A DNA stretch of 64,000 bases from Mugil cephalus (GCF_022458985.1 NC_061772.1:8856001-8920000); one strand, 5' to 3'; shown: positions 11,911 to 23,397, counted from the first letter of the stretch. Notes: generated from the letters alone by a model not told the origin. Numbers and translations: made by a program.

Positions 11911-14900
11911 TCAGGTGTTGCCTTCGGGATTATCCGCGCTGGATGGCAGACCACTGACGCCCATTCCCTGATTTATCCAGCGATGGTCTGCTCCTCTCCT
12001 CTGGCTCTCCTGTTGCTCTGTGTACTGGCTCAGCAGGGCTCCCACCTGCTCCTGGTCATTGAATGGACTGGGACGGAAACTGGACTGTAACCATGCTCGG
12101 TACTGGGGACAAGAGGGGGAATAAATCTCATTAACCACCTTCAACATTCATGTATTAAAGCTAAACAATGCTATAATTTACTGACGTTCTGAGTTTTGTA
12201 CCTACTCACCTACAACATATCATGTCTGACAGATGTAAAGATTGAAAATGGTCGAACGTGGCATACAGTCCAAACATACGCATTTACCATTATCTATGCT
12301 TGATGTACGGAGTTTGTCACACAGGGTTCATACACGCCAGTGGAGTATATGAGACACAGGAAAAATGACAAACTTAGGGTTCCCCCCCATCCAAAGTGAA
12401 ACCCAAACCCACAACACATTTTTAGTGGTTAATAGTGGTAGTCAGTTAAAATGGTCTTATGCATGCATTTGCGGTGACATTTTGTTGTCTTGTTCACTTG
12501 TCTCATCACAGACAAGTTTGAAGGCTGCTTGCAGCTGGTGAGCTGATGTCACCTTAACCACAGTCATCACGGGGGGTTTAGTACAGGGATGTTATATCAG
12601 AATAGTTTTGTACTTACCTAGCTACAACATATCATGTCTGACAGATGTAAAGATCGAACATGGTCAAACGTGGCGTACAGTCCAAAGGTGCACATTTACC
12701 ATTATCTGTGCTTGATGTACGGAGTTTGCGATAACATTTTGTTGTTTTGTTCACTTGTCTCATCACAGACAAGTTTGAAGACTGCTTGCAGCTGGTGAGC
12801 TGATACTAAAAGACAGTGGCATTGTAATTTGTGTGTAAAGGTAATTATTCATATTCATCCTCCTCATGTCACATTCATATTTTAATTACCTTTCTTTCAA
12901 GCACATTTTCATTGTTGATTTAAACAACAATAATGGGTCAAAGAGGCAAACAGTTGTAATATCTGAATTAATGCCCAGGAATTATAATGTTATTTTGTGC
13001 AACACCTGATTCTGAATGAAATTTAATGAAGTGAAAGTCACTCTAACACGAATACACTAATCTTCCTAAAATTTGTATTTTCACATTCATCATTAAAACC
13101 AAACGCTACAGGATTGACTCATAGTTTCAGCCAAAAATCAAGCGGGTATAAAGAGGGCACTGATAGGAAGACTGATAAGGCAGCCTGCCATAACATGAGA
13201 TTCATACTCAACATTTTCAAGATGACACAGTGACAGTAGACTTCAGGTGTTATGAAGTCTACTGTAGTTGTGTCATCTTGAAAAAAAGAGTATGAATCTT
13301 GTAAGAAGCCACAGAGTACTTTCAAGTGTTTCACACGGTATACAGAATGAAAGTATAAAAGTATAAGCTCCAGCAAACCATGAGAGGGTGACAGAGCAAT
13401 CAGTTACAGCTTACCCAGTTTGCCCAAGTCACGACATTAAGGTTTAAACAAAAGGTCAATTTGAGTAAAGTGTGAGAAGACTTGCAATGGATAACTGCTT
13501 CAGAATAAATCCAGTAAGACACTTTATGTTCAACAGACGTGCCTCAGTCAAATCGTATTAAGTAAAATTCAACACATTTAATACAATTAATAAAATTTAT
13601 GCTTTTGAGGGCTTCTTGTCTGATATCAGTAATTATCAGGAGAGTGGTTTTATACCTTTTCTGGACTGTAACAGAAAAGTTGATGGAGATCAAATTTGAA
13701 AATATTTTCTTCTTCTATGGTAAATTTGTTAAAGACACTTGTGCCTGCATGCCCCGTACACTGCATTGTATTTCACGTGCCTTGTTACCGTGACGCTGCT
13801 CACGAACATAATGTTACAGCGACATTTAAGACAGAAGTCATTATCTTCTATAGTCTTCACTTTCTATCTGAGACATGTGGGAAAATCACAAATACAGAAA
13901 ACCCATTTCCCCTTCAATCCTCGAAATCCGTGCAAGGTCTACAAACAATGAGCAATTTTTTCAGTCATGTTATGTTGCAAGATGCTGACAGTAATGCAAA
14001 ACACGTGATGAGCAGTACCAGGCTAATGCAATCCCAGCAAACCCCCTGCAGTTCCCCTTCTCTGCTAATCTACTATTCTACTGGGTCATTCCCTAACCAA
14101 ACCGGCCAACTAACTAAAGCAATAGAAAACATTAAAGGTTTTTGACAACAACCTGCTACGTGCTCACATTATGGGGTCTTCCTATGACTAAAACATAAGG
14201 TATTCAAAGGACTGAACAAGTGTTTTTGATACGTATGGTTGAGAATTTATAAACTTTCTGCACTGACACCGAATAGTTTCACGCATATTTGAGCACAGTT
14301 TGGTTGCATGCAGTTATGGAGGCAGAAAGAAATGTAATGACGTGAAGATACTGTAACTCGTCATATTTGAGCAATGACATTAAACAAAAACTGCATTGTC
14401 ACAATATTCTTACATTGACTCAAGAATGAAACTTACACCAGTTACACTAGGACCACCCAAAGGCCAACTCATCAGTTGTTGGCGGGTAAGCTTCCAACGT
14501 GAACCCACAAATTTTGAACTAACATTTTTTTAATCCACACAAAACTGTGATCCCCTGTACATATGAGACGGAAGTCACATGACAACGCTCCCCGACAACG
14601 CAGAAGGACAAGAATGACTTGCTCTGAGCTCTAAAACGAACATGATGAGCAATAATACAGATACATTTTAAGATATTAAAAATGCAGAGAAAAAAATATC
14701 TGCATGCAACTGGATGGTTGATCAGAGCCGATCCTACAGCCGATCAGAGCTATTTTTATTTATTTATTTATTTTCCTGGCAGATCATTGTAGGAGCATTA
14801 TCAGTGCCCAACAGAGCTACACCAGGCCACCAGGTTAGCATTAATCGGCCCCTACGCAAATATATCTATTCAATTCAATTTTATTTATATAGTGTCAATA

Positions 14901-15722
14901 ACAATACAAACTGTCTCGAAATGCTTTACAAAATCTGAACCTCAGCCTAAAACCACGACAGCAAGCATATTTGCTGTTATAACAGCAGATATGCGATACT
15001 AGTAACTATTTTTGAGCAATTTCAAGCAACAAAATGAGCGCATTTATTTGATGAAGTGCTGCAGTTTAGTTTCCCTTTCGGTTGGAGTGGAGAATCTTAC
15101 CTAAGTCAGCCTGAACCACCAAAGGTGACAATTCCTGTGAACCACTGTAGCTTATTGGCTTTTTTAAGAATAATAAATATGCAATGACCAGTTTCAAAAA
15201 TAATGCAATGAGCATTCATGAGATGGCTTTAAGATTAACAGTTTACAGGTTAACCACAGACTACATGCGCTGTGTGATGGTTGTGTGTGTCATATCCTGT
15301 AAGTGCCCGTGCAAGGACTTCAATCACAAACAGCACACTGCAGGCGTGTTCAGAGAAATCTTGCATATCACAGTTAAATAGAGTTTTCATTCTCATCTTC
15401 TACAACCACTTGTCCTCTAGAGGGTTGTGGGGGTTGCTGGAGCCTATCCCATCTGAAACTGGACGAGAGGCGGGGTACACCCTGGACGGGTCGCCAGTGT
15501 ATCGCAGGGCTAACACAGACAGACAACCATCCACACTCACACCTACGGCCAATTTAGAGTCACCAATCAACCTAATGAGCATGTCTTTGGAGGTGGGAGG
15601 AAACCAGAGTACCTGGAAAGAACCCACACCAGACACTTCTAAAATATCTAAAAATATGTATGTAAAACCTCAGATGATGCAATATTCAAATGTTAAAAGC
15701 AGGTTGGATGCTTTATGTAGGA

Positions 15723-15765
<43 letters not shown>

Positions 15766-18700
15766 TCATCATTTCTGTTTTCTTTTTCTTGGTCACCTCT
15801 GAAACTTGTGTAGTCTGGTACTCCTGCAGCTGCTGCTGGAAGCCGTAGTTGGGGCCGACAAAGGAGCGAACAGCTTTGACCGCAGACAGACACTCCTCCC
15901 AGCTGTAGTGGGTGACAGTCATCAGGTAGGCCACCACCATGGTCGTGCTGCGGGACACACCAGCAAGGCTGCAACACAAAGGATACTGGGTCAGTTTGAT
16001 TATCGTAACAAAGCATTGTAGTCAAACATGTGTTTAATTGTCACTGATAATAGGCAAATAAATAAAAGAAGGCATTCAATGAGAGATTAAGACATAAAAA
16101 CCTACCAGTGAACGAGGCAAGATCCACCATTCAGGCGACATTCATGGATGAAGGTGATGCACTCTTTAAAATGTTGCAGTCTAGTAAAAAGTCAAAGTAC
16201 AACAACAGGTTGAAATACTATTTTTAAACAACAAAAATGTAGCACACACTTGTATTCAGAACAAAATATATAACCAATGTTTTATTGTATTACATTTACA
16301 TTATAGTACATTAATACTGTTGCTCATCAAATCCAAAAAGTAACTTACTTATACCCAGGTAGAGCGGTGAAGCTAAAAACGGCCTGCACATTATAGGATA
16401 TGAGAAAGCACACCTTGAACTGAAACTACTGTGTTGAGGCACTAAATCTGCATTTCCACTCAGTTGCTGAAACTACGATAATGTACCAGTTTTGACTGTA
16501 CGAACTGCAGGTTACTCTCAAATATAGTAAGACGTCCCAGAATGAGTTAGGTAGTTTTAATATTATTATTATTTCTAAGAAATAGGTTGAGGAGTGTCAA
16601 ATTTTGTTTAAACCGCTCAAAGTCGTCATGTGAGAAAAAGGTTTGCTCTGCTAAAACAGAGAGTCTGTGGTAGACCAGTGCACAGACAGGGAAGTGACTG
16701 ACTTCATTTTTGTCTATCTGCAAAATGACATGAGTTTGCAGGTTTAATGTATTCTGTGCCTAAAAATGATCAGCGTAATCATTTGAATTAATACCAAATA
16801 GCCTCCTGTCTTACGGCAAGCACTTGCAAACAGGTGAACAGACAAAGTGTAAAGGTCACAGACAGGAATACAGTGCAGCACAATGAAGTGCAACTGCTCC
16901 CCAAATATCCTACTTATTCACTGTCAGGAAACACTGATGGTGTTTTGCATAATCAAGAGCTGCATGGCTGACAGCACTGTCTCCTGAGGAGCAGATGCTG
17001 GTTACTCAATAGCAGACAGAATAACAGACTGGGGCTAAAATAGATTGACTGTCACTTTTCTTTTTTCCTTCTTCCTGAGATCCAACTCTTCTTTAAAACA
17101 TGTCTCCTCAGCACTTTGATTTCCTAGCATAGAGGTTTTCAGCAGTCTTGTTTAATATGCAGAAATTTAACTTGTGACAAGTATTTGAGGTTTTAACCAG
17201 TGGAACATGGAGAGCATTTCTAAAACGAAATAAAACTGTTATGTTAGTGTGTAGTTAAAATGCAAAACAAAAGTTCTCTTAGGCCTCTGGTGTTACATGC
17301 TGAATTACTATTAAAATACAAACATTAAAAAACATTATTATATATATTAAATATAGCACATTAGTTAAAATACATTGTGTTGGACGAGGAGACTTGTCGC
17401 ATAAATGCACATCTTGTTTTGGAAATGTTGCTGTGCAAATAAGTTTACACCTTCATGGTCAATGCACAGTGTGCATTGACCATGAAGGTCCAAAGCATGA
17501 TTTTCATGAGAGAGTTTACAAAAAAGGGAACCTCTTGCTCTTCACAAACACCTACATGCGCATGTTAGAAACTTTAAATAACATTTCAAGCAATTCCAAT
17601 TATCTCTTCTCTGCATCAGCTGGGGATTGTACAAAACCTTGACAATGTAATTGGTAATAAATATGTCACAGCTGTTAGGGAAATTTATTTTGTCAGGCCC
17701 CTTATCACTCACTGCAAATCACTGACTAAAATAGATGTTTCTGTCTTCCAGTCAGCTGTTTAATTCTGCACATATTTTGTGGACTTGTTAGGGTGTGAGG
17801 TTGGCTTTCATTTTAGTCTTCATACATGATGAATCCTCTTTGCTAACCAAATGAATCTGACCTGTTAACACTGAATTCTAAAATACAGACACAAGTTTTA
17901 TGGGAGTTTAAAGTTTAAAGCCTATGTGAGAAAGGCCATCCACGGTGTGTACCTTACACGTGGGAGGGGCCATTAGACCTAACCATAGGGGCCCCTATAT
18001 GATTGCAAGCATGGTGGGGCGGCAGTTGGCCTCACCCTCCCATCAGTCAGACCAGTGATTGTGACAGAGGGGGTTTATTAAAGCCCTGGGTGGTCGAAGC
18101 AAAGAGCCAGATGTCACACTTAGGTTTCCTTCCTCTGCTGCCTGTGGGAAGGACGCTTGATTGCGACAGTGGAGGTCAGACACCTCCAGCCCAACCAATC
18201 AGCAACATTCAACCAACCACTAAACCTCAATTCTCATTAAGTTACACTTCACACAGCTTAGTTTTCTTTTTTTCCCCCGCAAACTAAAGCAAAGATAGCT
18301 CCTCTCAAGGCGCTGGATGACCACAGTGACTGTATAACACAAAGTCAAAGATTTCTGTAAACCTCTATCTGTGCATGAACCCTGACCAACCGTAGAGAGC
18401 GGCTCTAACACCATGAGCCCTCCTTAGCTCCAGCACAGACGTCAAAGTCAGTCATCAGCTGGGGCCGCAAGACATAAGACCACTCCGTCGCATTAATGCC
18501 CAACCTGCAGAGTGACTGACTGATGCTTTGTGTGGTTCCTCCACTTCATGAATACAAATACAACACGTAGGGTTAAAAGAGGTTAAAGACTGTGCGTATA
18601 ACGAAACGTCCCTTTTTATGACTAATGTTTTAGCAGACGTTGCATGGGTGGAGGACTGGCTCAAGCCTGTTTCAACATCAGTCTGCCTACTGATGGACAG

Positions 18701-21700
18701 TGACACACTGAATAAACGTACTCTGTCTTTTTATCACACGCGATCTCATAATAAACATGATACACCGTGACGCGAGTGTTCATTTCACTTGATATTTCTA
18801 TATTATGAGATCACTGTAATGTAAATGAAATGGTCATAGGTCACTCTGACTTTTAAAGTACTGCTGGAATTAGAAACTCACATTTCAAATTAACCAGGAC
18901 ACAGTTGTGTAAAACCTTTCCAACAGGAATTTTATATTCAGGTTTTGTAATGTTTGTGCTTGTCTTTGTATAGATAGTTTGAAATTTAGACCATCTGAGG
19001 GAGAACATTTTGGCTGGTCCTCACTTTCATAGGGTTCAAAGTTTGGGACGGTTAAGACTAAGGTTACGGTTGGGGCTAAAATTGAGGGGCTAGGGCTAGG
19101 GGATGCATTACGTGGGTGAATATCCTGACCAGGATAGCTATACAAATGTGTGTGTGTGTTTGTACTTACAGGTTCTGGTTGGAGGCATCGGCTGCATGTA
19201 TGCAAAGGTACGTCATGTCCTGTAAAATATTCATAAAAAACTGTGGACAACTGAAAGCAAATGGAAGAATGTAGGTCACGTTATTACCCCTAAATTAACT
19301 GTCCCACAATTAAAGTCTTACCTGGTAATTACACCAGATTTTAACAACCAAATAAATGATAAACGATTAGATTATTCCTAAACACATGTGTACAGAAGAA
19401 ATGAAAAAAAAAAATCTGTCAAAAAAAAAACATATCTTGCTCCAACTATGACTCATCACTACCCCCAGCTGGCTGAATTAACAAATTACATTATTGAAAA
19501 TACCAAAACCATCTCAGTAAAATTTTCCCAGAACAAGTCTTGATTCATAAAAACTTGTTATGAAGGCAAACAAAAACACCAGCCAACCTGGAATTTCCCA
19601 CTTACCTCAAACACAGGCTTAGCATTGTTGTACACGGACAGGATATGGGTGATGCCATTCTTAGCTAGACTTTCCCTGTTTTCTGAATCTGAGACATGGA
19701 GAAAGCGGGGAACAGATCTCATCACATGATTACTGAATTTTACTCAAAGCAAACACACAGACAACTATATCCAACTACAATGAAAGTAGTTGCAGTTGCA
19801 GGTCTGAGAGCTGTTCACTAACGTGCCACGTGTTTTGGTTATAGTTAGGCCTGTGCTAACTTGCTCCTGTCACTTGAGCTTATCTTAGCCATTTTACTGC
19901 TGTCATCATCAAGGCAGCTAAAGTTAGAACACTCCACATGCCTGATAAACTGAGGAGGAGGTTTGTCGGGCCAGGGAGTGTCGCACCAAAGACTGCAAAA
20001 TCAGTAAAGCAACACCTTCTATATTTTTAATTATCTTAGACCTAGACTGACCTTATTGTCATTTTTTATGCACAGGGTGTATACAGAATGAAATTTCATT
20101 GCATACAGCTCAGGACAATGTAATAAAATTACAAATAAAGTAAGATAAAGCAGCGATGCAGATGGATAGGGTTACATGTATCATAGTGCATCAAATGTTT
20201 AATAGTGCAACATATCAGTGCAGTGAATGACAGTGATTTTTTTTTAATAACAGCTACATCTACATCCTTTACAGTGATCATCAATGATCTAATCTACTCC
20301 ACCAGACAAAAGTTAAATCTATATTGCCAAATCATTAGGCACTCTAGTGGAAGCGAATACATTTGAATGCATATAACAGTCCCACACTAAAGCCCCCTTC
20401 ATGACTGTTATAGAATTAGTTTATGTTGAAAACAGCCTCAGAAAGGTGGTGATTTAACAGTGTGATCATTTTAATGGATGTGGCTTGTGGTGCTTTTATA
20501 CTGGATTATTGGTGGTGTTCTTATTGTTATTTAGCCTAGCCCACTGACTAAGATGGAATTGTGAAAATAGGAGACACATGTGTCAGTAAAACACAATGCA
20601 ATTCAATAATACTACAACCCACAGCCTCTGCAATAAAAATCAAAAGCATTCAATTATTTTAAACAAATGCTGAATACCATAGCCTTCCTGAAGCTAAGTT
20701 TTAGTGCAGGACGTTCGCCCTGACTAGTGTACCTAATCAACTGGTATATCTATGATATAAACAAGCCGTACAAAGGTATAGCCAGATCCAGATTCATCCA
20801 TTCATAATAAATATGGACTAATTCATTTAATTTATCCTCAAAATATCTGAATGCATTAAATACATTAAAATGACAACAGAACCTACCCAACCTACTGAGA
20901 ACACTGAAGGTAAAATGTAGTACTCTATCAATTTCCCACTTCTTTGTGCGTTTGTAGCCTATAATGGCGGCCTCACGCCTTACGTGCTGAACAACTGCTT
21001 TATCCAGTGTTATGCATCAAATCAAGTTACATGTTTGTCTTACCTCTTATGTTCCCAAGGTAGAGCCCGTCAACAACCTGTGAAGCAGCAGTCACAGACA
21101 TGTTACATTTAGATATTCATTACACTTCAGCTTCCAGGACTTGAGAAGAACAAATGCTCCAGGTCGAGCCAGATTGGATTTAGAGCTTAAAGCTTAAGAA
21201 CCAGCTAACAGGAAAGAAAACGCTCCCTATAGCCATACAAGGCCTGAAGCACTGATGCATGCTGACCAGGACAAAGTGACAATCTGCCCTGATGATTTCT
21301 GCTGCGGTTAAGAATGGATACATATATCAATTCACCTTTTCTAAGGGAGATTTTGGGCTGACATGTCTTTGTTGAGACAGGTGGAAGGAAGACATGCATA
21401 CGCATTTAGGTATTTATTTTACTACAATATTTCTATGGGAAATGGGTGCAACGTAATTCTTATTTTATTAGACGTACTTAAAGATTTTGCAAACAAAACC
21501 GCTGTCATCTTATTGTAAGACAACGATAATTAGTTATTAAATATATAACTAATATAAATGAAATATTCATTGTGTCGTCAAATATTTAATAGAGAAATTA
21601 TTTTAAAATGAATTGGTCATTTTATAGTTTATAGCATTATAGTGACCGTGCGGTTGTCCCTGTGTAACTGTGTGTAGCTGGGCACAATGATCAAACATAA

Positions 21701-22438
21701 CATTATGACCACCTTCCTAATAGGTTTCCCTTGTGACTCATCAGAGAATGGACATGGGTCCTCTGAGGGTGTCATGTGGTGTCTGGCAACACAATGTTGT
21801 TAGTGGGGGGCTCTGGGTCCTGTGGGTTGAGGGGAGGGTCCTCTGTGGATCATCACACAGATCCTTGATCAGTTTGGGATCTAGTGAATTTGGAGGCCAA
21901 GTCAGCACTTTGTGCTGTTCTTTGTGTTTTTTTCGTTGTTGTTCCTAAACTGTGCGTGTGTGTGTGTGCGTGTGTGTGTCAGGCTGGAGATGGCTGCTAC
22001 CATCAAGGAGTGTCATTGCTATGCTATAGAGTGGATGTTGCTAAGTAACATCCACATGAATACCTGGCCAAAAGTACCCCAGCATAATATTGAAATGTCA
22101 GAAGATAATCAATGTGTACGATGGCATCACGCAACTGACATTTCGTTTGGTAATTATTAATCGGATTTATTCAGAGACCAGATATGAATCCAGATATGAA
22201 TGTTTTTTGTTTTTTATTCTTTTTTAAATACCTGTCTTGTGCAATAAAAACGTCTGCACTCGACCAGTGTTATTTGTTTATTTCCACTACCCACAGATCA
22301 AAACATGTGACGAGCTTGACTAACGTTGAATAGTTGACGCAGACTTCAACCAGCTAGGGGAGTTTTACAAAATCCCCCACAAATGGCACATTGCTAAAAC
22401 AAACAAAATAGGCGTACCTTGTTCATTCCATTGCCCAT
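11911..22438 (-). CDS. dusp22a: Dual-specificity protein phosphatase 22, dusp22a-like (spliced, 7 coding exons, 208 aa)
   Basis: Coding exons: 22438-22418, 21077-21044, 19688-19606, 19219-19170, 16180-16106, 15968-15797, 12102-11911; frame is continuous. The start MGNGMNK is the N-myristoylation signal of the DUSP22/DUSP15 group, so the enzyme should sit on membranes. Residues about 8-146 are the phosphatase domain, with general-acid D57 in AADASNQN and the P-loop HCLAGVSRS (H87, nucleophile C88, R94). The last exon starts YRAWLQSSF and carries a longer, Ser/Gln-rich tail than mammalian DUSP22. Family role: dephosphorylation of signalling kinases and modulation of JNK and receptor pathways; the substrate here is inferred. 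Introns hold several repeats and hairpins listed separately. DUSP15 is the main alternative; tail and context favour DUSP22. Confidence 0.9.
12196..12804. repeat. Partial direct duplication upstream of the last dusp22a exon
   Basis: Copy 1 spans about 12196-12546 and copy 2 about 12606-12804, in the same orientation with a few percent mismatch. The shared left part contains CTACAACATATCATGTCTG and CTTGATGTACGGAGTTTG. The shared right part contains TCTCATCACAGACAAGTTTG and GCAGCTGGTGAGCTGAT. Copy 2 lacks about 155 bases present in copy 1 (about 12317-12470). It lies in dusp22a intron 6, just above the acceptor of the last exon. Confidence 0.85.
13198..13299. repeat. Long imperfect inverted repeat (hairpin) in dusp22a intron 6
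   Basis: Left arm about 13198-13245 begins AGATTCATACTC; right arm about 13252-13299 ends GAGTATGAATCT. The arms pair over nearly 47 bases with few mismatches around a loop of about 6 bases. The shape fits a miniature inverted-repeat element or a small-RNA-type hairpin. No flanking target duplication is clear. Confidence 0.85.
14862..14945 (+). repeat. Dispersed fish repeat fragment (TTTTATTTATATAG type)
   Basis: The words ATTCAATTCAATTTTATTTATATAG (14868 on), ATGCTTTACAAAATCTGAAC and neighbours match the start of a very common teleost interspersed element, recalled from general experience. Only about 80 bases are kept. Family assignment was not verified. Confidence 0.5.
15405..15640 (-). 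mobile_element. Teleost interspersed repeat, minus orientation
   Basis: On the minus strand this contains GGTACTCTGGTTTCCTCC, ATTGGTGACTCTAAATTG, GTGTACCCCGCCTCTCG and GGGATAGGCTCCAGC, the core of a retroposon-like repeat very common in teleost genomes. A related copy lies at 30010-30345 in the opposite orientation. It sits in dusp22a intron 6, about 160 bases past the exon 6 donor. It has no intact coding region; the exact Repbase family is not assigned. Confidence 0.75.
15727..15758. repeat. TG/CA microsatellite behind dusp22a exon 6
   Basis: Sixteen TG units on the plus strand, CA in the pre-mRNA. It starts about 39 bases inside intron 6 (exon ends at 15797). Intronic CA tracts near 5' splice sites are known hnRNP L targets in vertebrates. 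Confidence 0.95.
17449..17489. repeat. Perfect palindrome, 19-bp arms, 3-base loop
   Basis: Left arm 17449-17467 (ACCTTCATGGTCAATGCAC) and right arm 17471-17489 are exact reverse complements around the loop AGT. It lies in dusp22a intron 5, between the exons at 19170 and 16180. The arms are neither simple sequence nor GC-rich. Origin unknown; it could be the core of a small inverted-repeat element. Confidence 0.9.
19015..19166. repeat. GGTTAGG-like degenerate satellite plus CA tract behind dusp22a exon 4
   Basis: The plus strand reads TCCTCACTTTCATAGGGTTC, then degenerate GGTTAAGGTTACGG-like units, then a TG run at 19148-19158. This combination recurs in fish genomes as a dispersed low-complexity repeat (recalled, unverified). 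In the pre-mRNA the CA run starts about 12 bases after the exon 4 donor. Confidence 0.6.
20055..20250 (+). repeat. Probable LINE/SINE tail fragment in dusp22a intron 2
   Basis: CTTATTGTCATTTTTTATGC, GAATGAAATTTCATTGCATA and CAGCTCAGGACAATG resemble the 3' tail shared by fish L2-type LINEs and their SINEs. No coding part is present. Family call is from memory of the motif and is tentative. Confidence 0.45.
21680..22135 (-). pseudogene. Decayed Tc1/mariner-type transposase fragment
   Basis: The minus strand encodes broken pieces of the transposase C-terminus, including LTWPPNS followed by degraded sequence, and further upstream TWIHVDVT-like words. The plus strand starts CATTATGACCACCTTCCTAA, the usual end of these fragments in fish. 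Frameshifts, stops and a TG microsatellite (about 21953-21979) interrupt it, so it cannot encode an active enzyme. It lies in dusp22a intron 1. Confidence 0.7.
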
Positions 22439-22439
22439 G

Positions 22440-23230
22440 GTAATTCCGAGGCGGTCTACGCCGAGCTACAGCACTTTAATGTGTTGAATAGCTATGATAT
22501 GTTAACATGGACTTTGTATCCAAAACACGAGGCAGGACTGAATGACTTCCGGCGCGTGAAGCGGTGGATAACCTTCGCTTCGGTCGCTAAGTTTCCCTTC
22601 TATTCAGTAGCATTATTATTATATACAACTTATATGCCCCAAACGATGGGGTTTCTTTTAGTCTTGGCCTCCTCTCTGCTCCAACAGTTCCGTCATGCCG
22701 TATCTTCTTCCGGATTGTTTTGACGTGAAACAACAGCTGCATGCTCATCCGGTATGTGACGTCACCACAGCTGTCCTTCACAGGAAAGACTTGGACACCG
22801 ATAACGCCATCCTCCAGCCCACGGGTTACACAGTTTGATAAGGAAACCATTGATTACGCAAAAGGGATCTATGCAAAATAGCAATGCTCCCACCTCTGCC
22901 TGCCAGCCCAACTACTGCATATTTTATAGTTTATATTGTTCATTAACACCGCAATATACCGTTTTGTCACCGATAATTTGATTTAAGCAGGTATCGATTT
23001 CATTCTGTCAGACAACAAAAATACAAGCTACTAACATAGTATCATGGTATTTGTATTCTCTTAAGTTGAAATGCTGAAATTTGAAAACAATTTATATCAA
23101 ATTGCATTGAGCAAATGAGCTAATTTAAATCAAACAGCCTTATAAATGCCTTATGTTAGTCTTTCTCTTCTGCATTGCTCATTCATTGCAAAACAGTATT
23201 CATGTACACACAATTAAAACACGTTTTAAT
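22440..23230. promoter_or_regulatory. dusp22a: dusp22a promoter region and gap to the cox4i1 3' end
   Basis: About 0.8 kb between the dusp22a start codon and the cox4i1 polyadenylation signals. A full palindromic cAMP-response element TGACGTCA is at 22757-22764, about 320 bases above the start codon. An ETS-type CTTCCGG is near 22546. No TATA box is evident. From about 22900 to 23230 the DNA is AT-rich and featureless. Confidence 0.55.
22757..22764. promoter_or_regulatory. Consensus CRE (TGACGTCA)
   Basis: An exact eight-base CREB/ATF palindrome, the only full consensus I noticed in this promoter. Its position upstream of dusp22a suggests cAMP- or stress-responsive control; this is inference. 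Confidence 0.5.
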
Positions 23231-23243
23231 TCATTTAACTGTT

Positions 23244-23255
23244 TTTATTTTTATT
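23244..23255 (-). terminator. cox4i1: cox4i1 polyadenylation signals
   Basis: Two adjacent TTTATT words on the plus strand give AATAAAAATAAA on the minus strand, about 145 bases past the stop codon. This fits the short 3' UTR usual for cytochrome oxidase subunit mRNAs. Confidence 0.8.
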
Positions 23256-23397
23256 TCTATGATACACAAAGACCGTAAGAGGAAGTGGCCTTCCAAAATG
23301 CACAGACTGAGGTAACGTGGACAACTGATAAATACAGAAATACGTTTTTCTTGTCTGCCTTTATCTTCAAGTGCATGTTGTTGGTCCCCTGGGTCTG

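Noticed and set aside
15713-15797. Extension of dusp22a exon 6 into THTHTH residues as the normal C-terminus
   Set aside because: A good donor ends the exon at 15797 and an in-phase last exon (YRAWLQSSF...) with a good acceptor exists at 12102; readthrough is kept only as a possible isoform.
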